From: Trichobilharzia szidati
Lineage: Eukaryota; Platyhelminthes; Trematoda; Strigeidida; Schistosomatidae
NCBI GenBank assembly: GCA_944472155.2
Contig: OX235277.1
Coordinates: 28,344,804 to 28,408,803 of the forward strand
Direction: 5' to 3'
Length of the DNA: 64,000 bases
Below are positions 10,958 through 22,261 of this stretch, piece by piece. How positions within the stretch are numbered: position 1 is the first letter of the stretch; each line of letters starts with the position of its first letter. The translations under genes were made by a program, and so were the position numbers. The notes beneath the pieces are model-generated. The model searched no databases and was not told where the DNA came from. It saw only the letters and a program-made list of their open reading frames with translations.

Positions 10958-11115
10958 GCACCCACCGGGATTCGAACCCAGGACCTTCTGGTTACAAGGC
11001 GAGCTCGTAGACCATTGAGCCACTGGGACCCCATCCAATGGTCCTTGAATTCTAACTTCTGCCAATTCACGACATAGCGCGACCATTTCGCGACATTTCG
11101 AATCCCGGTGGGTGC

Positions 11116-11161
11116 GTACTGCTGATGAGTCCCAAACTAGGACGAAACAGCTGTCCAGTAC
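11116..11161 (+). ncRNA. Hammerhead ribozyme (SINE-H), intact core
   Basis: Stem I pairs 11116-11121 with 11156-11161. Core CUGAUGA is at 11122-11128. Stem II is 11129-11132 with 11140-11143, GAAA is 11144-11147, CAGCUG is 11148-11153, and the cleavage dinucleotide UC is 11154-11155. It is the mirror partner of the ribozyme at 10912-10957. A read-through transcript could pair the two across the intron, which would compete with ribozyme folding. Confidence 0.87.
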
Positions 11162-11234
11162 TCCCAGGTTTTCCAGTGGTTCTCTAACTGATGTCAGCTC
11201 ATGATGAAATCCTCCACGCAATTCTGGGTTAATT

Positions 11235-11525
11235 GAAACACTGAAAGTGACCCACTGACTGCTTCAATCGCAACAGAAACCACTATAAACAATTTCTCTC
11301 TCATAACGAGATAGAAGAATTAGAATATTTAAAATTTCTTCTTTTATTCTGTCATTTCTTGAGGAAGAAAAGTAAATCATTTTGGCAAATTATCTTTCAT
11401 TAATTTGTCTATCTATCCGATCCGATCTTAGCCATTTACCTCTCGCATTTGTAACGCTTCAGTGAGTGTGTAATACTTTATGAATCCATATTTCGTCTTG
11501 ACTTCATTCAATGAGGGAAATGCTC
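11235..11525. other. unc-13 intron, nothing recognised
   Basis: AT-rich sequence between two insertions; no feature seen. Confidence 0.3.
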
Positions 11526-11535
11526 CTGTGCCACC

Positions 11536-11765
11536 GGTGCGTCGCTGGCACAGTGGTAGAGTGCTCGCCAAACATGCAGGTGGTTTGGGGTTTCGATCCC
11601 CGGCTGACGCACTCCTTTGCCTCACTATGCCAAATAAAGAGGGAAATTCGGCCATGAAGCTGGCTAGCAACCCCATCCTGTAAAAATAATCACCACTGCT
11701 ACAAAAACTTCAAGCCTCTAGCTTGAAGCCCTATGTTCCACTGGGAACATAAAGGAATAAAAAAA
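11536..11765 (+). mobile_element. SINE-C copy with target duplication
   Basis: tRNA-like head gtgcgtcgctggcacagtgg with A-box-like tggcacagtgg and B-box-like ggtttcgatcccc. The body follows (ggctagcaaccccatcctgt), then the 3' end cttgaagccctatgttccac and an A-rich tail. It is flanked by ctgtgccacc at 11526-11535 and 11766-11775. The 3' end matches the end of the RTE-like LINE at 13608-13645, which suggests that LINE mobilises it. Confidence 0.85.
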
Positions 11766-12029
11766 CTGTGCCACCATTGAATGTTATCAGTGACTAAAAC
11801 AATGTAAAATGTTATTTAGTCTAATATTTATGCACATGATTTTCCAAAATCTAGTTCGTTCCAATAATTTTAACCAACATTTCATAGACACTTGGTAGTC
11901 ACTGAAATCCAATAATCAATTTTATTCGTATTTAATCAGGAATGTTTGTTGTGAGATGTAAAGTTTCCTTGAAACCTATTTTGCATCACTTTAGGCGTGC
12001 ATACATACTACAGAATTACTCTAAACTGA

Positions 12030-13668
12030 ATAGACCGCTACCTACAATGCGCCCAATAATACCAACAGCAGAAGCAGAACTAACAGTGGACATCAACCAC
12101 CCTACCCGACGAGAACAGAAGTCCTGAAGGCAATCAAGATGCTAAAAACTGGAAAAGCAGCAGGACCAGATGGAATCCCAGCAGAAGCATTGAAAATGGA
12201 CCCAGAGACAATAGCGGACTTGATGATACCATAACTGGAGAATGTGTGGAAAGAGGGCAAGGTAACTGCAGATTGGGAGAAAGTCAATGCAAGAACTGGC
12301 ACGGCATTATGCTCCTGTCCATCCCAAGCAAAATACTAAGCCGCATCATCCTGGAGAGAACCAAGCACGCCCTGGATGAAAAACTTTGACCGGAACAGGC
12401 TGGATTCAGGAGAAACAAGTCGTGCATTGATCAAATTGCAGCACTGCGGATCTTCATTCAACAGAGCTCTCTATTGTAATTTCATCGACTTTGAAAAGGC
12501 CTTCAACAGCGTCGATCGACAGTTGATTTGGAAACTACTTAGCTACTACTGGATGTGGACGACAATTATATATCTCATCCAACAGTTGTATGCCGATACT
12601 GCATGCTAAGTAATCCACAAGGAAATACTCACGGAACCCTTCGAAGTGAAGACGGGAGTAAGACAAGGCTGCCTGGCTGCCTACTATCTCCAATGATTTT
12701 CCTGATTGCGGTAGACTGGATAATGTAACATACAGACAGTGGGCAGCGAGGAAACAGGCATAAAATGGACTCACACAAAAACACTTTGGGTGATCTGGAT
12801 CTGGATTTCGCCGATGCGATATATGTCTTATTTCCCACAAACTGGAAGATATGCAAGCGAAAAGCAACAAGTTCTCAGAAGAAGCATCAAAGATAGGACT
12901 TCAGGTGAACATAGAGAAAACAGAGGTGATGAAGATTCCTGACCAACAGCAACAGCAACAACAACAACAGACAACAATCAGCATAAACGGGAGAAATCTG
13001 AAAGAAGCAACCTCCTCTACCTACCGACCTACCTGGGAAGCATCGTTTCAACTACAGGTGGACGGAACTGACGAGGATATCAAAGCAAGAATCGGTAAAG
13101 CAAGACAAGCTTTCATTACTCTCAAGTCTGTGTGGAGGTCAACTGCACTCAGCATCAAAAATACGATCCGGATTTTTGACTCCAATGTGAAGTCAGTCAG
13201 TACTACTATACGGATCCGGAGACTTGGCGCCGCCTCACGAAGGGCATTTAGAATAAACTACAGACTTTCATTAACAGCTCTCTTCACTCACTACTACTGA
13301 AGATCAGATGGCTGGCCAGAAAAGACCGGCAACAGGGATCTCTGGCAATGATCGAACCAACCCAGCAGGAACCAACAAGTAGGCAGGAAAAAATGGAGGT
13401 GGATTGGCCATACTCTGTGAAAACCATCAAGAGAGTGACATCACACATCATGTCACTGTTCGAGTGGAACCCGAATGGGAAGTGGCGAGTTGGTCGTCAA
13501 TGCGAAGTTGACATGGAGGAGGTGATGCGAAGAGGAGATGTAAGCATGTTATCAGACGTGGAACCAGATGAAAACGTTGGCAGAGGACAGAACCCAATGG
13601 AGACGTGTGACTGAAGCCCTATGTTCCTCTAGGAATTAAAGGAAACAATAATGATAATAATAAAGAGT
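12030..13668 (+). pseudogene. RTE-like LINE copy, RT to 3' end
   Basis: RT pieces appear in order: LKTGKAAGPDGIPAEALK-like start (about 12130), FIDFEKAFNSVDRQLIWKLL (RT motif A, about 12483), GCLLSPMIFLIAVDWIM (12680-12725), FADA at about 12811 where catalytic FADD is expected, EVMKIP before a polyglutamine run (12944-12970), the RIGKARQAFITLKSVW thumb region and the tail WNPNGKWRVGRQ. The frame changes repeatedly and the second catalytic Asp is lost. It ends in ctgaagccctatgttcc and an A-rich (aataatgataataataa) tail, as expected for this clade. It is inside the first large unc-13 intron, same strand. Confidence 0.85.
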
Positions 13669-14090
13669 AATATCTGTTCAGGCTGAAACTTTTCATAATA
13701 ATCTGCGTTACCATGGCATTTCGAGGTATCTTATGTCAACATCTAACGTCATCTTGACAAGTAAAGTTTGAAAAAAATTGACATCAACTAGTGGTTTCCT
13801 TCTCTTTTCCGAAATTTGATTAGTGAGCACCCTTGAAGCAATCTGAAACTGAATTCATGACAATTAGGTTTCTTATATAAAAATTTATTATTAATAAGTT
13901 TGAGTTGAGATATTTTGTTGATAGAAAGTTAATTTAACCATCATTTCATGTCGTGATTGGATAAACTTTACAAATGTAAGACTTCCTATTAAAACTTGAA
14001 CATATCTACCTTAAAACTAAGCACTTTTATTGAATTCAACTTTTATTACATTTTTTTTACACCCAAACGGGATCTTTTTCTGATTACCAG
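13669..14090 (+). other. unc-13: unc-13 intron end, no other feature
   Basis: AT-rich sequence with a poly-T stretch and acceptor attaccag ending at 14090. Confidence 0.5.
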
Positions 14091-14324
14091 GAGCTGCTGA
14101 AAAATCTCTTCGTCATGGTGCTGTAGATAAAGCTCAAGCGGCTATGGAAGCAATTCGTGCCTTGATTCAACGCCGTATAACAGAACGATCAGATATATTT
14201 GAATTTTTAGCTAGTGTTTTTCAAATTGATGTCAATTCTAAAGTACACTTGAATGCATTAGAATTTGCTCAGAAAAGTATTGTAGCTGGTGCCAGTCAAT
14301 GGTCAGCTAAAATTGCTATCACAG
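14091..14324 (+). CDS. unc-13: unc-13 exon, C1-C2B linker and start of C2B
   Basis: Completes the Arg codon from the previous exon and reads RAAEKSLRHGAVDKAQ, then RRITERSDIFEFLASVF, and ends QWSAKIAIT. This is the helical linker between C1 and C2B of Munc13 proteins (compare AAEKSSKHGAEDRTQ and SKWSAKISITV). It ends in phase 1 at donor gtaaga (14325); the next codon, Val, is split g|tg. The linker is diverged in the middle but keeps the framing residues. Acceptor ttaccag precedes it. Confidence 0.93.
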
Positions 14325-14929
14325 GTAAGACGTTTTGTGTGGATTAGATCAGCTTACTGCCACTGCTGATTGTTTACTGTACTGTTGTGTTCTGTATGAT
14401 GAATATTGTGTTCTTTTGCATTTCTTTGGGTTGCGAAATGAACATGGAGCTTCAGCATAATTTGAGCTTGGAAGTTGCATTAGTGGTGGTGTTGTCTACA
14501 TTTTTAAGTGGTAAGGTTGATAGTCTCATGACCAGCCTTCCTTCTTTTGCTGGTTAACTACCGGTTTACGAGGCAATGAAGCCCGGAAAAAGTATGTTGA
14601 TGGCTAACATTCTACCCCTGAACCTCAGATATACGGTTCCGAATTAAAATGTTCGATTTTGAGAATAAAAAACACCAAAACTTCATCTTCATTATTTCAA
14701 ATGCCCACCAGTGCTAATTGTTCCGGAATATTATTTTTCTAGTAACAATGTTTGTTTTCATTTCATATAACATATAGACACTTAAATTAAGTCTATGGCT
14801 TATGTGATATTTACTCGATTCCTTGAAATGATAAAGTTGCGATAAAATTAATTACAAAAAAGGCTTCATTGCAAGCAGAATTATCAAGAGAAGTGCAGTG
14901 ACTGATAAGATAATGTCATTGATTATCCC
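14325..14929 (+). other. unc-13: unc-13 intron, nothing recognised
   Basis: Start of the longest intron in the window (13,962 bp). No repeat recognised in this part. Confidence 0.35.
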
Positions 14930-15165
14930 TGTGCGTCAGTGACACACTGTTAGAATGCTTACCAGCCAAGAATGTACCCTTTGAATCTTGATTGACTAAT
15001 GCTTATACTTTGCCAAGTTTATCAAACCTCAATAATCCCGGAAACGATGGAAAGCGTGAGGCTAGAAACGCCATTCCGTAAAAACAACACTTCGGTACTG
15101 AAACTTCAGAAGCTTGAAGCCTTATGTTCTGCTCAGGAAACAAGGAATGAAAGAAAATAAGTTTC
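14930..15165 (+). mobile_element. Degenerate SINE-C copy
   Basis: tgcgtcagtgacacactgtt is the decayed head and gaagcttgaagccttatgttc the family 3' end, followed by an A-rich tail. Confidence 0.55.
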
Positions 15166-15189
15166 ATAATTATTCTGTTGAATGTGGTC

Positions 15190-15775
15190 TGTCGTTTTTT
15201 GATTGGACACTAGTAAGTAGTGTGATATGTCTAGCTAGTCCTTTCTTTGGTGCAGACTGCATTCTGTCAGTCAGGTTTTGCAATGCCGTCACCATTCTAG
15301 GTAGCTCGCCATCATGGTGCACATTGATTTGATGATATTAGATAGTTGGAGGCAATCGACCACAGGAAGCCTTGACGAGACCTAGATTTCGTGCCAGTTG
15401 GCACTCACCAGTCAGTCAGCAAGGCATATCTGCAACCTTGAAGGAACTATTGCGAATTCTGAGATTCGAACCCGTGTCACCCAGTGGTGCAGTCAGAGAC
15501 GTTACCCATTAAGCTATCTGGGATCGAGTTACTAGTGTCCAATCACAGTATCCACACAGTCCTACAGGAGGTCAATTGCGAGCCCAGATAGCTCGGTGGA
15601 AACGTCTTTGACTGCAGCACTGGGTGATGCGGGTTCGAATCTCAGAAGGGACATGAGTTCCTTCAAGGCAGTTGCAGATACGCCTTGCTGACTGACTAGT
15701 GAGTGCCAACTAGTACGAAACCTAGGTCTGATCAAGGCTTCCTGTGGTCGATTGCCTCCAACCATCTAATATGGT
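15190..15775. mobile_element. Family G composite, inverted pair
   Basis: The left part opens with ttgattggacactag and carries a minus tRNA-like unit (gagattcgaacccg at about 15460). It ends near ttactagtgtccaatcac (15528-15545). A second unit follows on the plus strand: tagctcggtgg (A-box-like, 15590-15600) and gggttcgaatctcag (B-box-like, about 15630). The two tRNA-like units face each other. Confidence 0.65.
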
Positions 15776-15898
15776 TTGTTGTCTTAATACTTCTAACTAA
15801 TCTTATGTATGAAATTTGTTTATATTCAAAATTAAATGAACAGTTGAGGATTAATGCTTAAAGCTATATTCTACTGTTATATAATACGCCAATGTCTT

Positions 15899-16125
15899 CT
15901 AAAAGCTTAAACTACTACCTTTATTCGCACTAATGCAATGTTTGTATTTCCTCCTTATGACGGCTGGACCCAATTTATTGATTGTTAACTTTTCTAACTT
16001 ATCAATGTGAAATTGGTGTGTTTCAAGATCATTTAAAACGTACATATATGCGGCGGTGAGTAAGTTTTTTCGCTGTAGATTCGAGACAGTGAAAGTTCTC
16101 TTATCAACTGTCTGTTTTCTGTTTT
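15899..16125 (+). mobile_element. PLE-B 5' region fragment
   Basis: aaactactacctttattcgc, ggctggaccc, atcaatgtgaaattggtgt and gagacagtgaaagttctc are the reverse complement of 57060-57295, directly upstream of the near-complete PLE ORF. This is therefore the 5' untranslated part of that family without its body. Confidence 0.65.
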
Positions 16126-16499
16126 TCCTGCTTAACCTGTCAGTGGTATCGTCTCGTCATGGTGGTAGGTTTACACATCTACTAGGCTGGGAAGTTCGTT
16201 GGCGCAAGAGACTGATAAACAACCAAATTGTATTGACGGTTATGCCATCTACTGACTGACTAAAATGAGTAATCGTATACCACTGACATGGAGCAACAGT
16301 ATTGCTAGCTAGCCAGATCCAGATGATGTAAACATCAGACAGTCATTCCGCTCGTTTCAGGGCCGAAGTGATCAGCAAAAGTAGTCAGTTCGACTGAGGT
16401 CAGAGAGACGAATCAGTTCGAAGCAATCGATCTCTGGCCAGCCACTTGGGTCAATTGCTAACATCTTAAATCGAATGTGGTATTTGTAAACTAATTTTT
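16126..16499. other. unc-13 intron, nothing recognised
   Basis: No repeat family or gene recognised. Confidence 0.3.
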
Positions 16500-16725
16500 A
16501 ATTTTCAAGTGTTGGTTTGTAGGGATTTGTTTGATTGGTTATAGGACTTCATCATGAGCTGACATTAGTTAGAGAACCATTGGAAAACTTTGGAGTACTG
16601 GACAACTGTTTCGTCCTAATTTGGGACTCTTCATCAGTACGCACCCACATTTATTCGAAACCAGGACCTTCTGGTTACAACGCAGGCGAGCTCGTATACC
16701 ATTAAGCCACTGGGACGCGATCCCG
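16500..16725 (-). mobile_element. SINE-H copy with core-mutated hammerhead
   Basis: A complete tail-to-head copy. The ribozyme lies at 16595-16640 (minus). Stems I and II are kept but the core reads AUGAAGA instead of CUGANGA, and C3 is normally essential. It is therefore a fossil ribozyme. Confidence 0.75.
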
Positions 16726-17414
16726 GTCAGCCTTCAGTAACTTTATGGCCTTAAAGAATATTTTTTTCTTAGACATCTGGTGTTTACTGTCAGTTCTGTG
16801 TCTGCTGATGGCATTTTTGAACCAGAGAAACTCTTGGTCAATATAATTTAAAGAAAACTTCCTATCAGATTTTTTCACATGTTAGGAAAGGTTTGAGCAC
16901 TGAGCTCTTGTGAACAACAATGAATGCTATGATCACTTAAATTTCTGACTGCAGTTTTCAATTTCATGAACCGACAGGAAATAATTTGACCCTAGATTCA
17001 ACTGTCAAAACTGCATATTTATACGTTTCCACAGGATTTTACATCGTTGATAAATAATCCTAAAAAGTAAAATTGAAAATCGATTTCTAATGATATTCAA
17101 ATTCTCAAATGGAAAAACAAAAAGGCTGTTTATCAAAAAAACAAACAAACAAGGGATAATCACTGTTTATAAAAACAATATAACGGATACGTGACTAGGA
17201 AAAAACAAATATTCTAGGGTCTTGTAAAAAACCTGAAAAGATCATATAATCACATATTTATACATTTGAAATCTAAAATGGTTAAATTAAGGTTGAATGA
17301 ATGAAGTCAACCATTAAACAAGGAAAGACATCAATCAAGTGGCGAAACGAAGCCAGTTGCTTTCATTCTCTCCTTCTCATTCTGTCTGCCCCTGGGTTTT
17401 TCTGTTGTTTTTTA
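16726..17414. other. unc-13 intron, nothing recognised
   Basis: AT-rich; no recognised element. Confidence 0.3.
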
Positions 17415-17652
17415 TTCCTATACGCTCCCAGTGGAACACAGGGCTTCAAGCTAGATGTTTGAATTTTCGGTAGCAGGGGTGTTTATTTTTTAGTAGGTGG
17501 GGTTGCTAGCCAGCCTCATGCCCCACCTTCATTCTTTATCAGTCTTATTACTGGCTTAGTGGGGTAAAGGAGTGCGTCAGTGGCCGAGGCTCGAATCCCG
17601 GACCATATGTGTGGTTGACGAGCATTCTACCGCTGTGCCACCGACTCAGTAT
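17415..17652 (-). mobile_element. SINE-C copy
   Basis: Minus orientation: tail side tattcctatacgctcccag, family 3' end ggaacacagggcttcaagct, body, and tRNA-like head ending ccgctgtgccaccgac. Confidence 0.75.
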
Positions 17653-19079
17653 CCTTTCTATTCATCCCTTGTATTCTGAGTGGAAAAGATGGCTAAAAGC
17701 TGTTATGATTTCAGCAGGTGTGGAATTTTTTAGAGGTTCGGATTGCTAACCGTACGTACAACCTTCCCTATCTCCCAAGAATACTACAAGCGAGATTTGA
17801 CAGTTTAACATCTGGGAATCAAACTTGAGCCTCCCGTGTGATTGATACATCCTAGTTGTGAATGATCGTTGGATTCCAGGGGTGATATGTAATAAACTTG
17901 AAGTTAAACTGCAGGGTTTATGGAGATTCCAATTATTTAAGAACTGATTCGATTGGAAACCGATGTCATCTGAGAGAATTACTGAAACACTGGATCTGTT
18001 CATCAGTGTTCCCTTCACGTCAAGTCAGTAATCCAGGTCAGAAACCTGCTATTCAGCTAATAATTCAAGATTTTTTTCGTTATTTTCTACAATGTAACCT
18101 TCATGTAATATTTGTTGAAGATTAACTGTTTATACACACACACTGATGAACCTTATTGATCACAGTATCTTACTAGAAATTGATGAAATTCACTGTGAGA
18201 TTAACAGTCAACAAGGCGTAGATTGAAGATAAACTGTTGATTTCAGAATCTAACTCAGTCACTGTAACCTGACTGATTACGACGCTTTATTTCAACGTAC
18301 ATGGAAGTTTATTTAATTTTGAAGCACGCACATGGTACAACTAAAGCACCGAGGGACGTGTCGCGAAATGAGGGAAACAGTAAAATGAGAAGAGAAAAAT
18401 GACTAATGAATAAAGGACAAGAAGAAAACACGAACATTCAAAAGAGCAGCTGTTACTTTGCATTATTCTCAGAAAGAGAAGAAAATGCTGCATTTTGTCA
18501 TCAATTTGATTTCCGTTTTCATCCAGTCTTGATATAGGCAGTTGTTTGGTCTCTCAGACAACACTCAAGGAGTCGTAGTACAACAACCGATGCTAATCTA
18601 ACACAACTGTCCTTCATCCAAAATCGTCAAGTCCTAGGCTGGTCACCCTTTCACTGTTGTCAACTAGTCGCAGGAATAACAACCACTAGAATGACATTTG
18701 TAGAACATATCCAAGCTACCGAAGTCAGCAACCAGAGATGAAATCACATTTTCTGAAGATGACCTCCAAAATTTCCAAATACCCGTGCTATGACTTCACA
18801 CTTATACAGTGATGTCACCAGATGTAGGCAGTTCAGTGGAAACTGCAACGACCAAGAAATCACAGTAGATGCATAATATCAGCTCAGAGAGGCCATAAAC
18901 GCGAAATCCATCTAGTGTACCAAACCTACTAACATAAATAAACAAAGTCTCAAATTTGGATTATACTGAGGCACTCGTAGACTGGATGAGAAATGAGACC
19001 CTTCATGTCACTTTTGAAAGCTGACAGCATAAAAATACTTAAAATTTCAGTTAGGAATTGAAATTTTAATGATGATATA
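17653..19079. other. unc-13 intron, unassigned
   Basis: About 1.4 kb with no recognised family. The part 18530-19010 is less AT-rich than its surroundings and its frames are full of stops. It may be an old, unrecognised element. Confidence 0.3.
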
Positions 19080-19440
19080 AGAATAAAACTTGTGCGCTGT
19101 GATAGAGTATAATTCCATCACGGGTCAAATTTGTTTTGATAAAGCCTCACAGTGTTATACAGTGATATTTACTGAAGACCATGTTTCGAACACAATTTAC
19201 TGCTGCTCATAATCATACCAAGACACTACTCACACAACTTTCTAACTTCGTTTATATAATTCCATTACTTTCTATCGCTGGATTTGATTGGTAGTATTTT
19301 CCACATTTCCGGTATCAGTGATGAGTCATCCCTATTGCACGTGTTGGGTGTAGACTCGATGAACAAGGATTCAGTAATCAATCTCTCTCTCCATTCACCT
19401 ACCTGTATTACTTCTTAGAATTTTGACCCTATCCTAACCA
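19080..19440 (-). pseudogene. PLE-D remnant
   Basis: Shares cactgtggtagagtataattcc-type terminal sequence with 51090 and 60810. On the minus strand a broken frame gives LITESLFIESTPNTC near 19340-19390, the C-terminal GIY-YIG tail pattern. Same family and orientation as 780-1370 and 51090-51440. Confidence 0.45.
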
Positions 19441-19879
19441 CCCTATTGTGTGGTTGTGTGTTAATGCATGCAGTGCAATTGCTGAGTTCCTTTTTTCTAA
19501 ATTACTTATCTTCTCCGGGTCGACCATTCTTACCTTAGCTAAATTCTTATGTTCTGACAACCTAACTACCTGCGCTAGGTCAACTAGCTTGACCTATGTA
19601 GTTGACCTCACTCACAGTCATTGCAAGGTATTTTGTAATTTATATTACTTTGTGTAATATATATATATATATAGGAGATAAATCAGGAATCTTGATTATG
19701 ATAAAATACATTAATTTCGGGTATACAGATGATGAAATGTCGAATGAAGAATCTGGTAAAAATATTATATTTGAAATTTAGTTTGTAAGGATTAGATTTG
19801 TTTTGACGAGCTTGATCACGGCTTGATATCAGTTAGGCATAATCAAGATTCCTAATTTTTCTTCTAAAAGTATATCTAA
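19441..19879. other. unc-13 intron with AT dinucleotide run
   Basis: An (AT)n tract lies at about 19657-19672. Nothing else recognised. Confidence 0.35.
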
Positions 19880-20070
19880 AGCTTCATCGGTGGTACAGTG
19901 ACAAGAACCTACCTAGCTATGCTCGAGGTCAGAGTTCGATTTCAGGCAGACGCAGTCTCCAAACCTCAGCTAGATGGTAGTATGCCCGGGAAAATGGGAA
20001 AATTTACATGAGACTAGGAACTGCACCATGTAAAAATAACACCACCAGTACTGAAACTGCAAGTTTTCCC
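19880..20070 (+). mobile_element. Degenerate SINE-C copy
   Basis: The head catcggtggtacagtg and gagttcgatttc correspond to A- and B-box positions. The body ends in accagtactgaaactgcaag. Confidence 0.5.
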
Positions 20071-20394
20071 TTCTATCATCTAATCAAATCTCAGAAAATG
20101 AAAACCAAGCCAGCAGAATTAAATTATTTTTAGGAATCTACTCTTCAAATTATCTTAAGCTCTGTTCCTTTCCTCCTTAAATATCACTAAACGTTTATTT
20201 TCTACTAAATATATTTAGTAAATTAAATTACTGTGTTTAACAGACAGTAGAAACCCGAATATTCATTATTTGTTGGTCGGGCAGATGTAAAACGACCTTG
20301 AAACTGAAATAACTCCATAATGTCTATAGAAGATGAATGCCTTAAAATTTTATCACAACTCGCTGCATCATTATGGATTCATCGAGTTTGAAAA

Positions 20395-20620
20395 AACCTC
20401 GGTGGTTCAATGGTAGACAAGTTCTTAACCATGCACGTGATCCGCGTTTCATCCCTGACTGACACACGCCTAAACCTCACCTAAGCGATATTAGTAAACG
20501 CAGGAAGAAAAAGGGTGTTGGGTGCAGGGCTAACAACTTCATCCCGTATAGATCGCCATTCCTGAAAATTCGAAGCTCAAAGTTGAAACCCTATTACACC
20601 TATTATGAAGGCAAAATAAA
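20395..20620 (+). mobile_element. Degenerate SINE-C copy
   Basis: cctcggtggttcaatgg starts the tRNA-like head. The tail gttgaaaccctattacacc is a drifted form of the family 3' end. Confidence 0.5.
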
Positions 20621-20704
20621 CGAAAACAGCCCCCAAATATCTCTGATAGTCACATCAAAGATTAAATACTTGTTTTGCCCGATTACTTTGGAGTAAGCAG
20701 AACC

Positions 20705-21095
20705 TTTAGTTTTCTATAGTTGGTTTGTAAGGGCTAGTTTTGTTTTCACGAGTTAATGACGGATTGATATCAGTTAGAGAACAATTGAAAACCTAACAGG
20801 AAGTACTGGACAGCTGTCTCTTCATCCTAGTTTTGGAATCATCGGCAGTAAGAACCCACCACACTGCCAGGGTTCCAATCCAGGACCTCCCGGTTACAAG
20901 GCAAGCTCGTATACCTTTCAGCCACTGGGACCCAACTCTTCAATGGCCAACCCATGAATTCTAACTTCTACCAATTCTTAGAAATTAGAAGGTCCTTGGT
21001 TCGAACCCCAGTGGGTTTGTGCTGCCGATGATTTCCAAACTAGGATGGTTCTCTAACGGATATCAATCCATCATCAACTCGTAAATCAAAACCTA
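20705..21095. mobile_element. SINE-H inverted pair (diverged subfamily)
   Basis: A minus copy from tatagttggtttgtaaggg to the head and leader (to about 20980) is followed at 20985 by a plus segment starting in the B-box region (gaaggtccttggttcgaac). It ends at aactcgtaaatcaaaacctatag. The layout matches 10816-11219, including the junction near the B box. The right-hand ribozyme has lost part of stem II. Confidence 0.65.
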
Positions 21096-21449
21096 TAGTG
21101 TGACTGAATCAGGAAATAATATTTAGTTATCCCTTGAATTTTTTTATCATTACGCAGAAGTCGACAGACTGTCAGCCCTTATTATCTGTAAGCTAGTGAA
21201 TCTAATTTTTGGGTGAAAGATTCAAGTATAGGCTCAAAATATTTATTTTGATGTTGAGCATATAGTCTTTAGTATTACTTTGTCTCCACGCGAAAAGATC
21301 AATCAGCCATAAAGAAACACAGCAACTTGACAAAACTAAATTATAAATACTGAGCTAAGAAGATCATGAATAGGTTGTCAATACTTTAACTAATGTATAC
21401 CTAAGATATTTTTAGCCTTAATCAAGTCCTAATAACTGAATCGTGCATT
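21096..21449. other. unc-13 intron, nothing recognised
   Basis: No recognised feature. Confidence 0.3.
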
Positions 21450-21605
21450 TAATCCCGGTGGGTGCGTACTGCTGAAGGGTCCCAAACTAGGATGAAACAG
21501 CTGTCCATTACTCCCTGTTGGTTTTCCAATGGTTCTCTAACTGATGTCAGCTCATGATGAAATCCTCTATGCAATCAAACAAAATCCCTACAAAACCTAT
21601 ACTTG
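21450..21605 (+). mobile_element. SINE-H copy, 5' truncated, near-intact hammerhead
   Basis: Starts at aatcccggtggg and ends in caatcaaacaaaatccctac and a poly-A tail. The ribozyme at 21466-21511 keeps stems I to III with one mismatch in stem I, but the core is CUGAAGG, so A9 is lost. Truncation at the same point as the right half of the 10816-11219 dimer suggests a preferred 5' end near the B box. Confidence 0.75.
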
Positions 21606-22261
21606 AAAAAAAAATAAATAAAAACAGCATTGAATCCGTTTCGGTTAATCGGTGTAAATGAGAAAAACAAAAGATGAAGAACAATGGGAGATGTGTTGTT
21701 GTTGCTGTTATCGTTGCACTGACCTACAGAAATGAAACTATACCTCGCATAGATTGAATTTACTATCTCTCTCACTTTCTCTTCCCATAATACTCAGTCT
21801 TTCCTAATTGTTTTAACGCGGATATCGATTGTGATAAGCCATCAACAAACAAACCTAAAAATAAAAATTTTTATTTTTCCTGAATTGAATTAAACCAAGC
21901 ATGAAACACACAGAAATGTGAATAGTGTTCATTCTGCTGTCTTCCTTTTTCATAAATCATTTATCTTAAATATACATATATATAGATGCTTTGAAGAAGT
22001 AAACAAAAATACACACACTCAGTTTCTCTTTCTTTCCTATTTCACGGTACAGACGCTTTAATAGTCCCTAGACAAATAAAAATTTGATAAAATTTTAAAG
22101 AGAATGTTCACATTAATTTACTTACATTTTCCATTTATTTTGCCACCTATTTGTCATTACTTACCGTATTACTATGGCTCCCTGTGAATGATCTTCGCGC
22201 TTTTTCCTCTCTGAACAGTGTTGTTAATGGTGTCTATCTGTCTAGATCGATGTCTATCTGT
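21606..22261. other. unc-13 intron, nothing recognised
   Basis: AT-rich; includes a duplicated gtctatctgt word close to the LINE start. Confidence 0.3.

Larger units (their letters stand above)
10816..11219. mobile_element. SINE-H head-to-head inverted dimer within a target duplication
   Basis: The left copy is minus and nearly complete (tail at 10816, tRNA-like head to about 11040, leader to about 11096). The right copy is plus and starts in the B-box region at 11097. The unit is flanked by identical 15-bp repeats aattctgggttaatt at 10801-10815 and 11220-11234. It was therefore inserted, or formed during insertion, as one unit. The left copy carries gagccactggg and ggattcgaaccc, the reverses of the A and B boxes. 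Confidence 0.85.

Noticed and set aside
17746..18018. 90-aa minus ORF
   Set aside because: No recognisable domain and no splice or promoter context; likely chance.
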